A stretch of 27,500 bases of DNA. It comes from Actinidia chinensis. Lineage: Eukaryota > Streptophyta > Magnoliopsida > Ericales > Actinidiaceae. Below are positions 1-9,704 of this stretch, one piece after another (positions within the stretch are counted from its first letter, which is position 1; every line of letters starts with the position of its first letter). The stretch lies in the NCBI GenBank assembly GCA_009663005.1, contig VIGQ01000131.1, positions 85,001 to 112,500 of the forward strand, written 5' to 3'. The notes below the pieces were generated by a model that was not told where the DNA came from, did not search any database, and worked only from the letters and a program-made list of their open reading frames with translations. The position numbers and the translations under genes are program-made.

Positions 1-610
1 TGGGACAGAGTGCTAGGTTAACAAATGCTGAATTTTGGACATAAATTGAAGTGAATGAGAGCTTTTAAAGATCCCAAGTACATGTGACTTTGTTTTCCCA
101 ATTCTTTCTTTGATGAAGTTACTTACGTAGTGTACTAAATGAAGATTGTCAATATATTCGAAATGTGACGAGTTAAAAAAATTTAATTTAATTTTTAAAA
201 TTAAAATTAAAGTTTAACTTTTTATAATTTTCCTTTGATTAAGTTTGTATCCCCTTTTCTTTTCTAAACGATTATGCTTACTTACTATACCATTTTTTAT
301 GGATTGTTCTCATAAGGCCATATTTTTTTATAGCATTCATTTTTTATAATGGAACACCAATTCGTAAAGACTCTTAAAATTATAGTCTTTTTTTATTAAT
401 TCGTCATAATTAAATAAAATATATGTATTAATAATTATATGTGAACGATATTAATCTAGAGATTTTCTGGCAAGGCGATGATAAGTTAGTCAAAGCTCCA
501 AAAATGAATCCACAAGTGGGACATATGACTCTAATTTTGTCTTTTCAGAGTCAAGTCGTTGGTTGCTTAGGCAGAAATAGCTCTATTATTTCCACCCCAA
601 ACAGTCACAT
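1..610. repeat. R1 module, copy 1 (left part)
   Basis: This stretch matches 6552-7182 and 20127-20742 almost end to end, with many 1-3 base indels. Shared landmarks are the opening AATGCTGAATTTTGGACAT, the words CCCAAGTACATG and AACGATTATGCTTACTTAC, and GTGAACGATATTAA shortly before the hAT-like element. I see no supported gene: the short frame at 441-671 runs across the repeat boundary and is not kept in the other two copies. By analogy with copies 2 and 3, this is the distal upstream region of a P450 gene that would lie left of the window on the minus strand. Confidence 0.8.
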
Positions 611-1370
611 CTGGGGGGTTGGGTCACGGTCCGAATTATTTCGGTTGGTTGAAAACAAAATTTTTTTTTAAAGAGGCAAACCAAAAGTTTATGGTTCAAA
701 AAATACAATATGTGTACAGACCAAAATCTACAGTTCGATTTATAAAAAATTAAAAATTCACGGTTCGAATCACAGTTAATCAGGATTGTTACATTTTCAC
801 GAAATTAAAAAATTTGATTATATGATATACCATAAAAAGTTTGCAGTAGACGTAAAAAAAAATAAGTAGCATTTAAACTTAAAAAAAAAATTTTAAAAAA
901 AAAAAAAAGTAAAACACTATTGAAAGATTATAAACTAATTGAAACCTTAATGTTATGTTAAAAGTAATTGAAAGACATAAACGCCGTATGAATGGACCAC
1001 AAAAGAGAGGGTGGGCCGCAGTAAGATTAGAGTTGAGGGTTACTGGTTACTTTTGTGTAAAATGAAATGTGAAATTTTCTCCTTATTTAGGATTTTTGTA
1101 GCGTACAAGTTGTTTAAAAATAAAAATAAAATTGGCACTTGTCACACCTAACTTCATTTTAAAAACTTGAGTATTTAGAAAAAAATAGTAATAACATATG
1201 TTACAATTATAATTCTAATTCTTATTCTAATATTATTATATATATATATATTTTAAATCTCACGGTCCAGTCGGTTATCCCGGTTCGTTTTTAAATTCAT
1301 GAACCGAATCGCGAATTCCGTTTTCTAATTTTCATCCATGTCTGAACCAATTAATTCACAAACCCATAAA
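611..1370. mobile_element. Truncated hAT-like non-autonomous element (copy 1)
   Basis: The left end, CTGGGG followed by a garbled form of GTGTCAACGG, aligns with the left ends at 7183 and 20743. The body aligns through the conserved ACCGAATCGCGAATT word and the CACAAACCCA word near 1365. Similarity then stops abruptly, so the last roughly 60 bases and the right terminus (TTTGACAGCCCTAG in the other copies) are missing. No transposase coding is visible. A run of A at 880-910 and a short TA repeat at 1237-1252 lie inside. The hAT assignment rests on the terminus style (C-T-R-GGG-TGTCAA) seen in the complete copies and is an inference. Confidence 0.55.
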
Positions 1371-1371
1371 G

Positions 1372-1900
1372 AGATGCAGTACTTATTGTGGTGGTTGCGG
1401 TGGGTTTCGTATGAGGCGAGGCGGTGTGGGTAGAAGAGAGAGACAGTGGGGAAAAAGAGAAAGAGATGTGGTACCTGCGATGCAGTTTGCAGCGGTGGTG
1501 GTGACTGGTGCGGTGGTGGTGTGGTGGTGGGGTGACTTGTAGGAGGAGAGTGTGAGATGGGGAAGAATGGAGAAAATGAGATGAAGAAATGAGTGTTTTA
1601 GTTTTTTTTTTGTGGTCCCACTAAAAATGTTCCAATGGATCAAAAAAATAACTTAGGTTTGAGATTTTTTTTTTTGTCATAAATCACAATATGTTGGGTC
1701 CCACACCTTTGAGAAGAGGACTGATATTTTTTTGAAAAAAAAATAGTCTCAGTAAAATTTCAGTCATTGGACTAACGCAAATGGATTATAACCTTAAATA
1801 TGGCGATAATTTAAAAATTTAAAATATGTGTGTCTTATATTAAGATCAGGGGGAATTGAGAAACAGTTAGGGGGCAAATGGTCCCTATGGCCATAGCACG
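1372..1900. other. Unique stretch with GGT-rich simple repeat
   Basis: This replaces the R5 module found at the equivalent place in copies 2 and 3. It begins with a GTG/GGT-rich tract, densest at about 1490-1540, then a purine-rich GAGA tract, then AT-rich sequence. The minus-strand frame at 1383-1643 is low-complexity (Pro, Thr, Ser, His) and is best explained by the simple repeat. The end near 1850-1900, with GGGGGCAAATGGTCCC, resembles the edge of a transposon insertion, but I could not find its partner end. No gene is supported. Confidence 0.5.
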
Positions 1901-2970
1901 TCCTCCATGCCTTGAGATATATATACACACTAACAAACACGATATATATAACAGTTACTTTTTGTAATTAGTGCTCTATTAAGTACTAAATTGGTCATAT
2001 TATTGGTTTCTTCCGAAAATTGCTTGTAAGAATTGACAAGAATAAACAACTACCAAATGCATTAATTGAAGGGAATATCAAAATAATAAATACAAGTTAA
2101 ATGTTTTGTTAGATCAATAAAAACTCAAGAATTTTAGAGAGTATTTTGGGCAAAGTGTAAAAGGTGGCGCCATGTTGAGCTTTGAGCTGCGTTCACTTGT
2201 ACAAAATATTGCGAGTCAACGACGAGCAAAGCCTAGTTCAAGGAATCGAGCCTTTATATTTTAAAATTTAAAAAGTATATTATCCATGCCAAGTCTCTAA
2301 AAGAACGAAATAAAGCCAAGTATAGCTGCCAATAGTGATACGACATTCTTCTAATGATGCATTTTATTTGCTGTATTAGGAAAGATTTTCTATGGACTTG
2401 TAAGTGATTTTTCTGTGACATAGGATCCTGCTAAAAAAATTATCACCCTTGTGCGGAGTCAAGAAATATTTGGGGGGCAACTATTAAAAAAAAATATGAT
2501 GGGGTATTTATAATTTTTTGAGGGGCAATTAAAAGAAATTCTTGAACTATAGGTAAAAAAAAAATTCAAATGGTAGCCCCTGAATTATCAGAGTCCTCAC
2601 CTTTGGAAACCTATCTCGTTAGAATAATGATCTTTGAATCTGACGCCCTAAACCCCACCAGGTTCTCTTTTTTGTAGAAAAAAAATTCCGAAAACATAAA
2701 TTTTCTAAATAACCATTTTCATTGTTTAGCAATTGTATAGAAAGTTAACTGAATTACAATTACAAACAGAAAACTAGGAATGAGTTACAAATAGAATTAA
2801 CGAGCCTAATCCTGAAACATAGTTTCTTTAAGAAAGATTCGCACACCTACCGGGATGTTGTACTACGTCGGCATGTTTCGTAAGGATAAAATGGTAGACT
2901 CACGTCGTCGAAACCCACCGAGGTAAGCCTTGGCGAACTAACCTACGTCTCTCTCTCAAAGTCTTGGTGT
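1900..2970. repeat. R2 module, copy 1
   Basis: This aligns with 9705-10572. Shared landmarks include TTTTAGAGAGTATTTTGGGC (versus TTTTTGAGAGTATTTTTAGC), AAAGTATATTATCCATGCCA, TGATGCATTTTATTTGCTG, and the block CACCTACCGGG...CTACGTCGGC...CACCGAGGTAA near 2845-2930. Copy 1 is longer by about 180 bases at 1925-2110 and by a 145-base insertion at 2446-2590. The block around 2845-2960 looks better conserved than its surroundings, but I recognise no protein or RNA in it. The module lies 3' of P450 gene A. Confidence 0.75.
2438..2590. mobile_element. Short insertion flanked by 8-bp direct repeats
   Basis: AATTATCA occurs at 2438-2445 and again at 2583-2590. The homologous site in copy 2 (about 10183-10200) reads AAAAAATTATAGAGTCTC, an uninterrupted join of the two flanks. 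The 145 bases between are therefore an insertion in copy 1 after duplication, or a precise loss from copy 2. An 8-bp target duplication is typical of hAT-class DNA transposons. I cannot see a convincing terminal inverted repeat, so the class is open. Confidence 0.5.
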
Positions 2971-2984
2971 TGTAATTACATTTC

Positions 2985-3409
2985 TAATTAATTATCTCAT
3001 TACGTCAACAAATTTTAAGTCTCTATAATTAGGCATTGTAAACGTGTAATTTTTTAAGACATGTTTTTCTATGATCGTTATTATTCAATAAATAAAAAAG
3101 ATGTATCTTTCTAATGATAACACAACAATACATCTATATCTCCAATCCATGAATTCCCATGCTATTACACTGCCAAAAATAGTTTGGGAAATGGAACACA
3201 CAATATAGAAATACTCGTACAATAAAAGGGCAATAGATAACTTCAAAGCTAACGCGGCATGGAGTAATCATACCCTAATCCACTAAGCTATAGCCTATAC
3301 TTCTTACAACCCATTTCAGACAATTTCAACAGGATTCAAAGACAGTACAATGAAATTTGTCCCCACAGCACCTGCGCGCAGCATCAAACTCCATTTCTTT
3401 CTTGTGGTC
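2985..3409. repeat. R3 module, copy 1: 3' flank of P450 gene A
   Basis: This matches 16850-17286 (shared words include TAATTAATTATC, GGAAATGGAACACA, AATAAAAGGGC and CAGCATCAAACTCCATTTC). It is the downstream region of P450 gene A, since that gene reads leftward and its stop is at 3410-3412. It would hold the 3' UTR and polyadenylation signals. No separate gene is seen. Confidence 0.7.
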
Positions 3410-5427
3410 TTAGTTTCCATAAGCAGGAGAATCATGATAACGATATGGAGTTCAAGATGAGATCATTGTTTCTCCTCCAGTCACACCAAATGCCTCCTCC
3501 ATGTCTAGCTCTTCTTGTTCATCCATTGGAAGCTTCCAATCACAATGGTCAACAATTGGGTGCAAGTGGTTAGCGCAATATTTAGGCACGGCAAATGTTT
3601 CCCGGGGAAACAAATCCTCCTCCCGGCACCAAAAAACGGGATTAATTGGAAATGCGTTTCCCTTGAAATCAATTCCGCATTCCAAAACCTGTCCGGGTAA
3701 AATCTCTTCCGCCTCGTTCCAGTGTCTGGGGGTCGCGCGGCGATTGCCCAAGCATTGACAATGACGTTGGTCTTGGCGGTAACAAAGTACCCATTAATCA
3801 CACATTGTTCACTTGATTCTCTTGGAGTAAATAGAGGTCAATGGGTGAATCCTAAAGGTCTCTTTGGTACAGGTTTACATAGTTTTAGCCTCTGACGGCC
3901 CGATTGAAATCGACGTTTCTTTTTTGGCAAAGACATTTTTTACCTCTTCTTTGCGCTTCCATCGCTTGTGGGTTTTGATCAATTGCCGACATTGCCCCTC
4001 TATGTTGTTGAGATGTCTCACTTCCAGCCTGAAATGTCCTGACATTTATGGGTTTGTATGTTTCATTATAGGTTACACACACACAGAAAATTTACTTTCG
4101 GTTAACATGTTTCAAAACTTAAAAAATTCTATAACAAAAAATTGTTTCCCAAAATCTTGAAATCAGAAAAAAATGAATTAACGTGTGAAAAGGATGAATA
4201 TTTTTTGTTCAAAACTGTTTCTGAAAGACGTCTGAAAAACTACTTCTGAAACACAGCAATCATATTGCGAAAAAGAGATCTTTTGACACAAAATATTGAA
4301 ACCTACAAGAGAGCAAATATAGCGACAGAAAACAAATCTAGCATATAAATTAGTGTGACCTCACACCATTAAACTATGGGTAGAAGTTCATTTTTTTCCC
4401 CAAAAAACCGGTCGAGCAGAATAGTATGACTCGAAACATGGTTGCAATGAATATAAATATAAAAAAAATAAGAGCCAAAACACACACAAAAAAAAAAATA
4501 CTAACCAAAATGACTGCTTGAGTTGGCATCAGCAATGCAACATTCCAGAGTCACCATGCTTCTGAACCCTTAGAAGGACCTCGACTAAATCCTCTGTTTC
4601 TGCTTTTGCCACATTCTGTCGCACTGTTTCCACTCTTATCTCGTTCACAATGCTTTCGAGGTATTTTTAGCGAGTTTTTTTTGCAACCTCTCAAACTTAC
4701 TTTTCATTCTGGTGATTCACTTTGAGTACTTCACGAAGGGTAACAAGTCCACGATTGCTTGTGAAACCCGCCATCAAAGATCGTGCTTCGTCCACAATCG
4801 AAAATGAAACTCTTCTTGGTATTATTTTTCTTCCCAAACGCGCGGCCTAGAAACAATCATTCGTTAGTATGAGGATAGTTTCTTGCTAAGAGTGATGGAC
4901 AATCCCGGAGTCTTTCGAAATTGATTTTACTAAATCGAAACTCCTCTGCCCTTCATCTCTATGGAACGATTGTACACGACTTGTGCTTAACAATTCCGTG
5001 ACACAAAAAAAATTTTGTGCATTGTCTCAGTAATCGCCATACGGGGAAAATGCAATGTTTGTGGAACCATAAGAGAAAATTTGAGAAGGCGAGAAGAAAT
5101 AGGACTTTGGGCAAAAAAAGACTAGGTCGTGTTCTTTGAACTCTTTGGCAATTTCAGGCGAAGAGAGACGACCATAGGGACACTTGACGAAGTTGTAGAT
5201 GCATCAACGGTCCTATGTTCCGGCCAAATTTCTCAAATTGTGGTGCTGGTAGTGAGCCAACCAAGTTGGTGAATATTTCTATGATGGGTTTAGCTTCCAT
5301 GGCCCTGGGGGTAGATAGTTTTGGAATTGAGCTCGAGGATTTGGATTTCTTCACAATTTTTACAACCATGGAAAGGAAAAGGAAGCAGGCCTAAGAGCAG
5401 AGGCATGGAGGAAATGGGAAGTCTATT
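3410..5427 (-). pseudogene. CYP71D-type cytochrome P450, copy A (frame-broken)
   Basis: Membrane-bound haem monooxygenase of the plant A-type P450s; CYP71D members usually hydroxylate terpenoids, alkaloids or flavonoids, but the substrate cannot be read here. Exon 1 runs about 5427-4506, the intron 4505-4039 (GT donor, CAG acceptor) and exon 2 4038-3410, ending in TAA. Visible in order: hydrophobic N-terminus; proline-rich hinge near 5295-5318; GPLMHLQL near 5205; I-helix AGSETS at 4014-4028; KETFR (ExxR) at 3851-3862; CVINGYF then NVIVNAWAI; HWNEAEE; DFKGN; haem loop FGAGRRIC with its Cys codon at 3610-3612; and WKLPMDEQEELDMEEAFGVT. One intron just before the I-helix motif fits A-type P450s. 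Anomalies: frame shifts throughout, an extra codon after the haem Cys (C-F-P-G instead of C-P-G), and the start position of copy B reads ATA here. Family is secure; CYP71D rather than another CYP71 subfamily is likely. Whether it is a true pseudogene or mis-sequenced is unresolved. Confidence 0.85.
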
Positions 5428-5620
5428 GAAGGGGGAAATTGAGAGAGAGGGAGGGGCGTCGTCCAAAATTAAGTAGCAGATATGCAATTGATAGTAATTT
5501 ACTACTGGCAGCGCGGCTCTAAAGTACACATCTAAAAATGAATGCCAGATAGTGCATCAAAACTATCTATATAATTTCTTTTTATACAAAATGGTCGTAT
5601 ATTTATCACAATAAGGATGT
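5428..5620 (-). promoter_or_regulatory. Proximal promoter/5' leader region of P450 gene A
   Basis: This is the sequence immediately upstream of the gene A start on the minus strand. A TATAAAAAG word lies at 5578-5586, about 150 bases before the start position, which suits a plant TATA box with a short leader. In copy B the aligned position (near 19480) reads as a degraded AATAAAACAAG, so the TATA word is not conserved. The assignment is by position and motif only. Confidence 0.3.
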
Positions 5621-5624
5621 GTCT

Positions 5625-6290
5625 ATACTATTTTTTATATTAACATACATATCTCATGGACATTAACCAAATCGATATAAGTTTATATGGTAGCACGATG
5701 TGTATATAGAATTGTCTAACATACTTTATTATTGTTATTTTTTGGATAAGTCTTGGTAGTTTTAGCTCATCACAAAGTGTCAGTTTTTCCTCTTTTCAAC
5801 AACTTCACCAATGCTGTGACTCAGTGAATTCTTTTTTTTTCCTTGATTTTTTTTCAAAAAATTAGAGAAAAAAATTACGTTGTATTTGGATTAATAATTT
5901 ATGAGGAACAAAAATAAAAAAATAAAAAAGTAGACGATTCAAACTTTATTCGAGACCAGTGGATGTTTTATTATTTTAACATACATATTAGAAGTCACCA
6001 CAATCGAGCAAATATTTATATGGTTACGCACGAGTTACTATAAAATTTGTCTATATACTTTATTAGTGTATTTTTTGGATAAGTTGGTAGTTTTAGCTCA
6101 TCACCATTTGTCATTTTTCCTCTTTCAACAACTTCACCAAAGCTGTGATTCTATGACATTCTTTTTTTTCCTGTTTTTTCAAAAAATTAGAAGAAAAAAC
6201 ATTAGGTTGTATTTGGATTAAGAAATTTATTGAGGAAAAAAAAGAAAAAAAATAAAAAAGTTAGACGAATTCAACTATTCAGGACATTGG
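5625..6290. repeat. Tandem duplication (about 335-340 bp period) upstream of gene A
   Basis: Two direct copies, about 5625-5950 and 5968-6290, share TTTTTTGGATAAGT, TTGGTAGTTTTAGCTCATCA, CAACAACTTCACCAA, GCTGTGA, TTGTATTTGGATTAA and AGACGA in the same order. The homologous region upstream of P450 gene B (about 19530-19870) has the unit once. The duplication lies about 200-860 bases upstream of the gene A start, inside its probable promoter. It holds no ORF of note. Confidence 0.75.
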
Positions 6291-6551
6291 TTGATCTACC
6301 TTTTTTCTATTTCTTTCCCTCGCTAAATCTTGTTGTCAAACAGAATTTTGATCGTGATCACAAAATGTTACATTAAACTTTTAACTCTATCACAATTGAA
6401 ACCAAGCTACTGTTTAATTTTATTTAAATCGTGCAGCACTTAAATGATTTTTCTAAAATAATTTGGGGGAAACAATATTGCACAACGGATTTCAAAGTCC
6501 TTTGAAAACCATAAAACTTTCTTCAGATATTATATGTATTAGCAAAAATTG
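6291..6551. repeat. R4 module, copy 1 (distal part)
   Basis: AT-rich sequence aligned with about 19870-20126. Landmarks are TGATCTACC, AATTTTGAT...GGTCAC/GTGATCAC, and CCTTTGAAAACCATAAA followed by the boundary with R1. It is the upstream region of P450 gene A. No gene or RNA was recognised. Confidence 0.6.
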
Positions 6552-7182
6552 GAAGAGTGGCTAGGGTTAAAAAAATGCTGAAATTTTGGACATACATTGA
6601 GTGAATGAGACCTTTGTTAAGGACCCAAGTACATGGACTTTGTTTTCCCAATTATTTGCTTTGATGAAGCTTACTTAACGGAGTGGTAAATAAATGAAGA
6701 TTGTAATTATTGAATTCGAACATGTTGGACAAGTTAAAAAAAAATTAATTTATTTTCTTAAAAATTAAAAAAATTAACGTTTAACTTTTTATAACTTTTC
6801 CTTTGAATTAAGTTATCCCTTTTTTTCTAAACGATTATGCTTACTTACTATACCATTTTTTTATGATGTTCTCATAACGGCATATTTTTTTACTAGACAT
6901 TCATTTTATAAGGGAACACCCATCGTAAAAGACTTCTTAAAAGATAGTCTTTTTATTAATATCGGTCATAATTAAATAAAAATCATATATTAATAATTAA
7001 TATGTGAACGATATAAATTAGAGATTTCTAGCGAGGAAGAGTGAGATGATAAGGTTAGGCAAAGGCAGCAAAAATTGAATCACAGTGTGACATATGACTA
7101 CAAATTTTGTCTGTCAAGTCAAGTCTGGTGGTTTGCCTCCAGGCAGAAATAGCTCGATATTCCAACCCCAAAACAGTCACAT
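6552..7182. repeat. R1 module, copy 2 (left part)
   Basis: Aligned with 1-610 and 20127-20742 through shared words such as AATGCTGAAATTTTGGACAT, CCCAAGTACATG, AACGATTATGCTTACTTACT and GTGAACGATATAAATTAGAG. It is the distal upstream region of P450 gene A. Frames here are short and are not kept across the three copies. Confidence 0.8.
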
Positions 7183-7988
7183 CTGGGGGTGTCAACGGTC
7201 GAATTACTTCGGAATGGAGTGAATTTACAGAGCAAACAAAAAGTTTATGGTTCACAAACAAATACATCTGTGTACAGATCAAAAATCTACAGTTCGATTT
7301 AAAAAAAAAATCAAAAAATTCATGTTCGAATCACAGTTATTCAAGGATTGTTACATTTCAAGAAATTAAAAAACTGATTATATGGTAGTACCATAAGAAG
7401 TTGCAAGTAGACGATCAAAAAAAGAAAAAGATCGCAGTAAACACACCGATTGAAAGATCATAAACTAATTGAAACCTTAATGTATGTTAAAATAAAGTAA
7501 TTGAAAGACCATAAAAGCCGGAATTGAAGGACCACAAGAGAGGGATGCGCCGCAGTCGCAGTATATATTAGAGTTGAGGGCTGCCGGTTCTTTTGTTGTA
7601 AAATAAAATGGTGAATTTCTCCTTATTTAGAGTTGTATGTACAAGTGTTTAAAAATATAATAAAAATTGCCACTTGTCCACAACCTACTTCTATTACCAC
7701 TGAGTTAATTAGACAAATAAGTAATAATAATATTGTTACAATTATAAGCTATAAATATTATCCTAATATATATATATTATATATATATTTTAAATCTCAA
7801 GGTCAGGTTCGGTTAATTCAAGGTTCCGTTTAATGGAAAATTCTGGACCGAATCCGCGAATTACGGTTTTTTTCATTTTTCAAATCCGGTGTCTGAAACA
7901 TTAATTCACAAACCCAATAAAAAACCTACGAATCAGTTCAGTCGGGGCAGTTTCGACAGTTCGCGACGGTTTTTTTGACAGGCCCTAG
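7183..7988. mobile_element. hAT-like non-autonomous element (copy 2, full length)
   Basis: It starts CTGGGGGTGTCAACGG and ends TTTTTTTGACAGGCCCTAG, giving imperfect terminal inverted repeats of about 12 bases (CTRGGGnTGTCAA style), as in plant hAT elements. Its length of about 806 matches copy 3 (about 805). Possible target duplications are AGTCACAT on the left and the similar AGCAACAT on the right. The right end is rich in the GGTTCGG/GAACCG type words common in plant hAT termini. There is no transposase frame, so any movement would need a transposase from elsewhere. Because it occupies the same site in all three blocks, it inserted before the block multiplied. Confidence 0.6.
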
Positions 7989-9550
7989 CAACATAACCCC
8001 AGCCCCATTGACAAAATTACTCTTGTGGCTTCCTCCCCCTCCCCCCTTTTCCCCTCGTGTCCTCTCCCTTTTCCATTTTGTTATTTTTTAGTTGGTTTCT
8101 TGTTTTTTATTCTTTTTTTTATTTTATTTTTTAATTAAATTTATTTTTTTTTATCAATTTTTTTGAATCAATATTTTTTATATATGTTTGTAAGAGTTTG
8201 TTAATTATATTAAATAATTTTTTTTATAATATGGGGGGAATCAAAAAAAAACCCCCCCCCAATAATTTATAATATAGTTTTTTAGATTTTGATGGTGGGA
8301 AGTAAGAGAAATATTTTTGGATCCATATTTTTATTTATAAAAAATCTAAGGTGGGAGAGCTAAAAGAAATTATAAAATTATCATAAATTTTTTTTGCTGT
8401 GAATGTTTTCTAATTTTTTTTGCCAACCTATACCCCCCTCTCTCTCGTTTTTTTTTTTCTTCCAGTTTGTTTTTTTTTGTTTTTGTTTTCCATTAGTTTT
8501 TTTTTCAGTTTTTGTAGTTTCTTTTTGTTCTTTATAGTTTTGTTTTTTTTATTTTTTATCACATTTATTTATTTTTTTTTTAAATTGATAAATAAAATTG
8601 ATGGTGGGAGTAAAAGAAATATTTTTTACCCGATTTATTAAAATTTATTAAAAAAATTTTTTATATAAAATTCGGAAGGAAGTAAAAGGAAAAAATAGAA
8701 TCATGGGGTGCTTGCTTAAAAGAAAAACAAAAAACTAAAAGGGTTTAATGGCTATATAAAAAAAATTATGATAAATTTTATAAATTGTTTTACTCCACAT
8801 TATGTTTTTTATAAAAGAAAAAAATAGGATCATAAAAATAATAGATCCAAATGTTTGGAGGTGAGTAAAAAGAAATTAAAAAAATTTATAAAATTTTTTT
8901 ATCATAAAAATTAGAAGGTGAAGAGTAAAAAAATAAAAAAGTTTTAGCATTTTTTTAATAACTAAATCAAGGAGGATGGTATCAAAAAAAAAAAAAAGGT
9001 GAGAGAGAGAGAAAAGAGTATGAGGGGTTGAGAGAGAGATGGGCAAATGCCAAACAAGCCCAATAACAATCTCATCCCACAACAACCGTGGGTGGAATAA
9101 AGTTTGCAAGAAGAAATCTACTAGTGGACTCATCTGCATTCACAAAAAAATTGGACCGTGATTACGATAAATGTTTGATTCACATTTAAATATACATTAT
9201 ATGATTAACACTAAAAATAGTTTATATATATGCAAGGAGGGAAGTCATGATTTATTTTAAGAGGGGTCAACTCTTTTATATAAAAAAAAAACTACCAACA
9301 CGGAGTAATCTTTGGAGAGACATTTAAATAAAATTAAACATAACAAAATTCAATATAACAAAGATACTAACTGCATAACAAAACCAAAATAATTTCAATA
9401 CTCCATAATATAACTTGGGAAAATTAAGAAAATAAATAGTAAATTTAAATTAAATTATATTGAAATGGATTTGGATCTTTTGAAAACCAAAACTATAAGC
9501 TCCTCAGTCCAAAATTCATGATGCTCTAGTTTAACAAATAACTTTGTTTA
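7989..9550. repeat. R5 module, copy 2: AT-rich region with internal degenerate repeats
   Basis: It aligns with 21548-23160. It is very AT-rich with long T runs. The phrase GGTGGGAGTAAAAGAAAT, or a variant, followed by AT-rich sequence and ATCATAAA recurs near 8292, 8350, 8605, 8670, 8865 and 8920, so the module contains a degenerate dispersed repeat. A CT-rich stretch lies at about 8030-8075. The block from about 9040 (GATGGGCAAATGCC) to 9550 is less repetitive and aligns well with copy 3. The frames at 8420-8641 and 8876-9139 are Phe/Leu-rich products of homopolymer runs. No gene is supported. Confidence 0.65.
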
Positions 9551-9704
9551 CATCTTATTGACCTTTTTGTCATCAAGACAAGAATGGGTGGCCTGGGGTT
9601 TTTTTGTTTTTTGTTTTTTTAAACATACGGATAGCATTATTTCACAGGATAGATATACATAATATACAAGGATTAATGGGGAAAAAGTAAAGGGTCATGT
9701 TCAC
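9551..9704. other. Short spacer between R5b and R2b
   Basis: It contains a long T-rich run at about 9598-9620 and otherwise ordinary AT-rich sequence. I saw no counterpart in copy 1. In copy 3 the equivalent place is interrupted by the copia element at about 23165. Nothing is recognised in it. Confidence 0.4.

Noticed and set aside
762..771. GGTTCGAATC words (also 20882-20891), similar to a tRNA T-arm / B box
   Set aside because: No acceptor stem, D-arm or anticodon arm can be placed around them, and they fall inside the repeated hAT-like element.
1383..1643. 86-residue minus-strand frame
   Set aside because: Low-complexity Thr/Pro/His composition produced by the GGT and GA simple repeats.
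3501..3758. Plus-strand frames over P450 exon 2 (also 3515-3700, 3864-4160)
   Set aside because: They are antisense shadows of the minus-strand P450 coding sequence; the minus strand shows the family motifs.
7107..7388. 93-residue plus-strand frame over the hAT-like element
   Set aside because: It starts outside the element and is not preserved in copies 1 or 3; no domain is recognised.
8420..8641. Phe-rich 'membrane protein' frame (also 21951-22250)
   Set aside because: It comes from T runs in the R5 module; the two paralogous frames differ in length and sequence as expected of noise.
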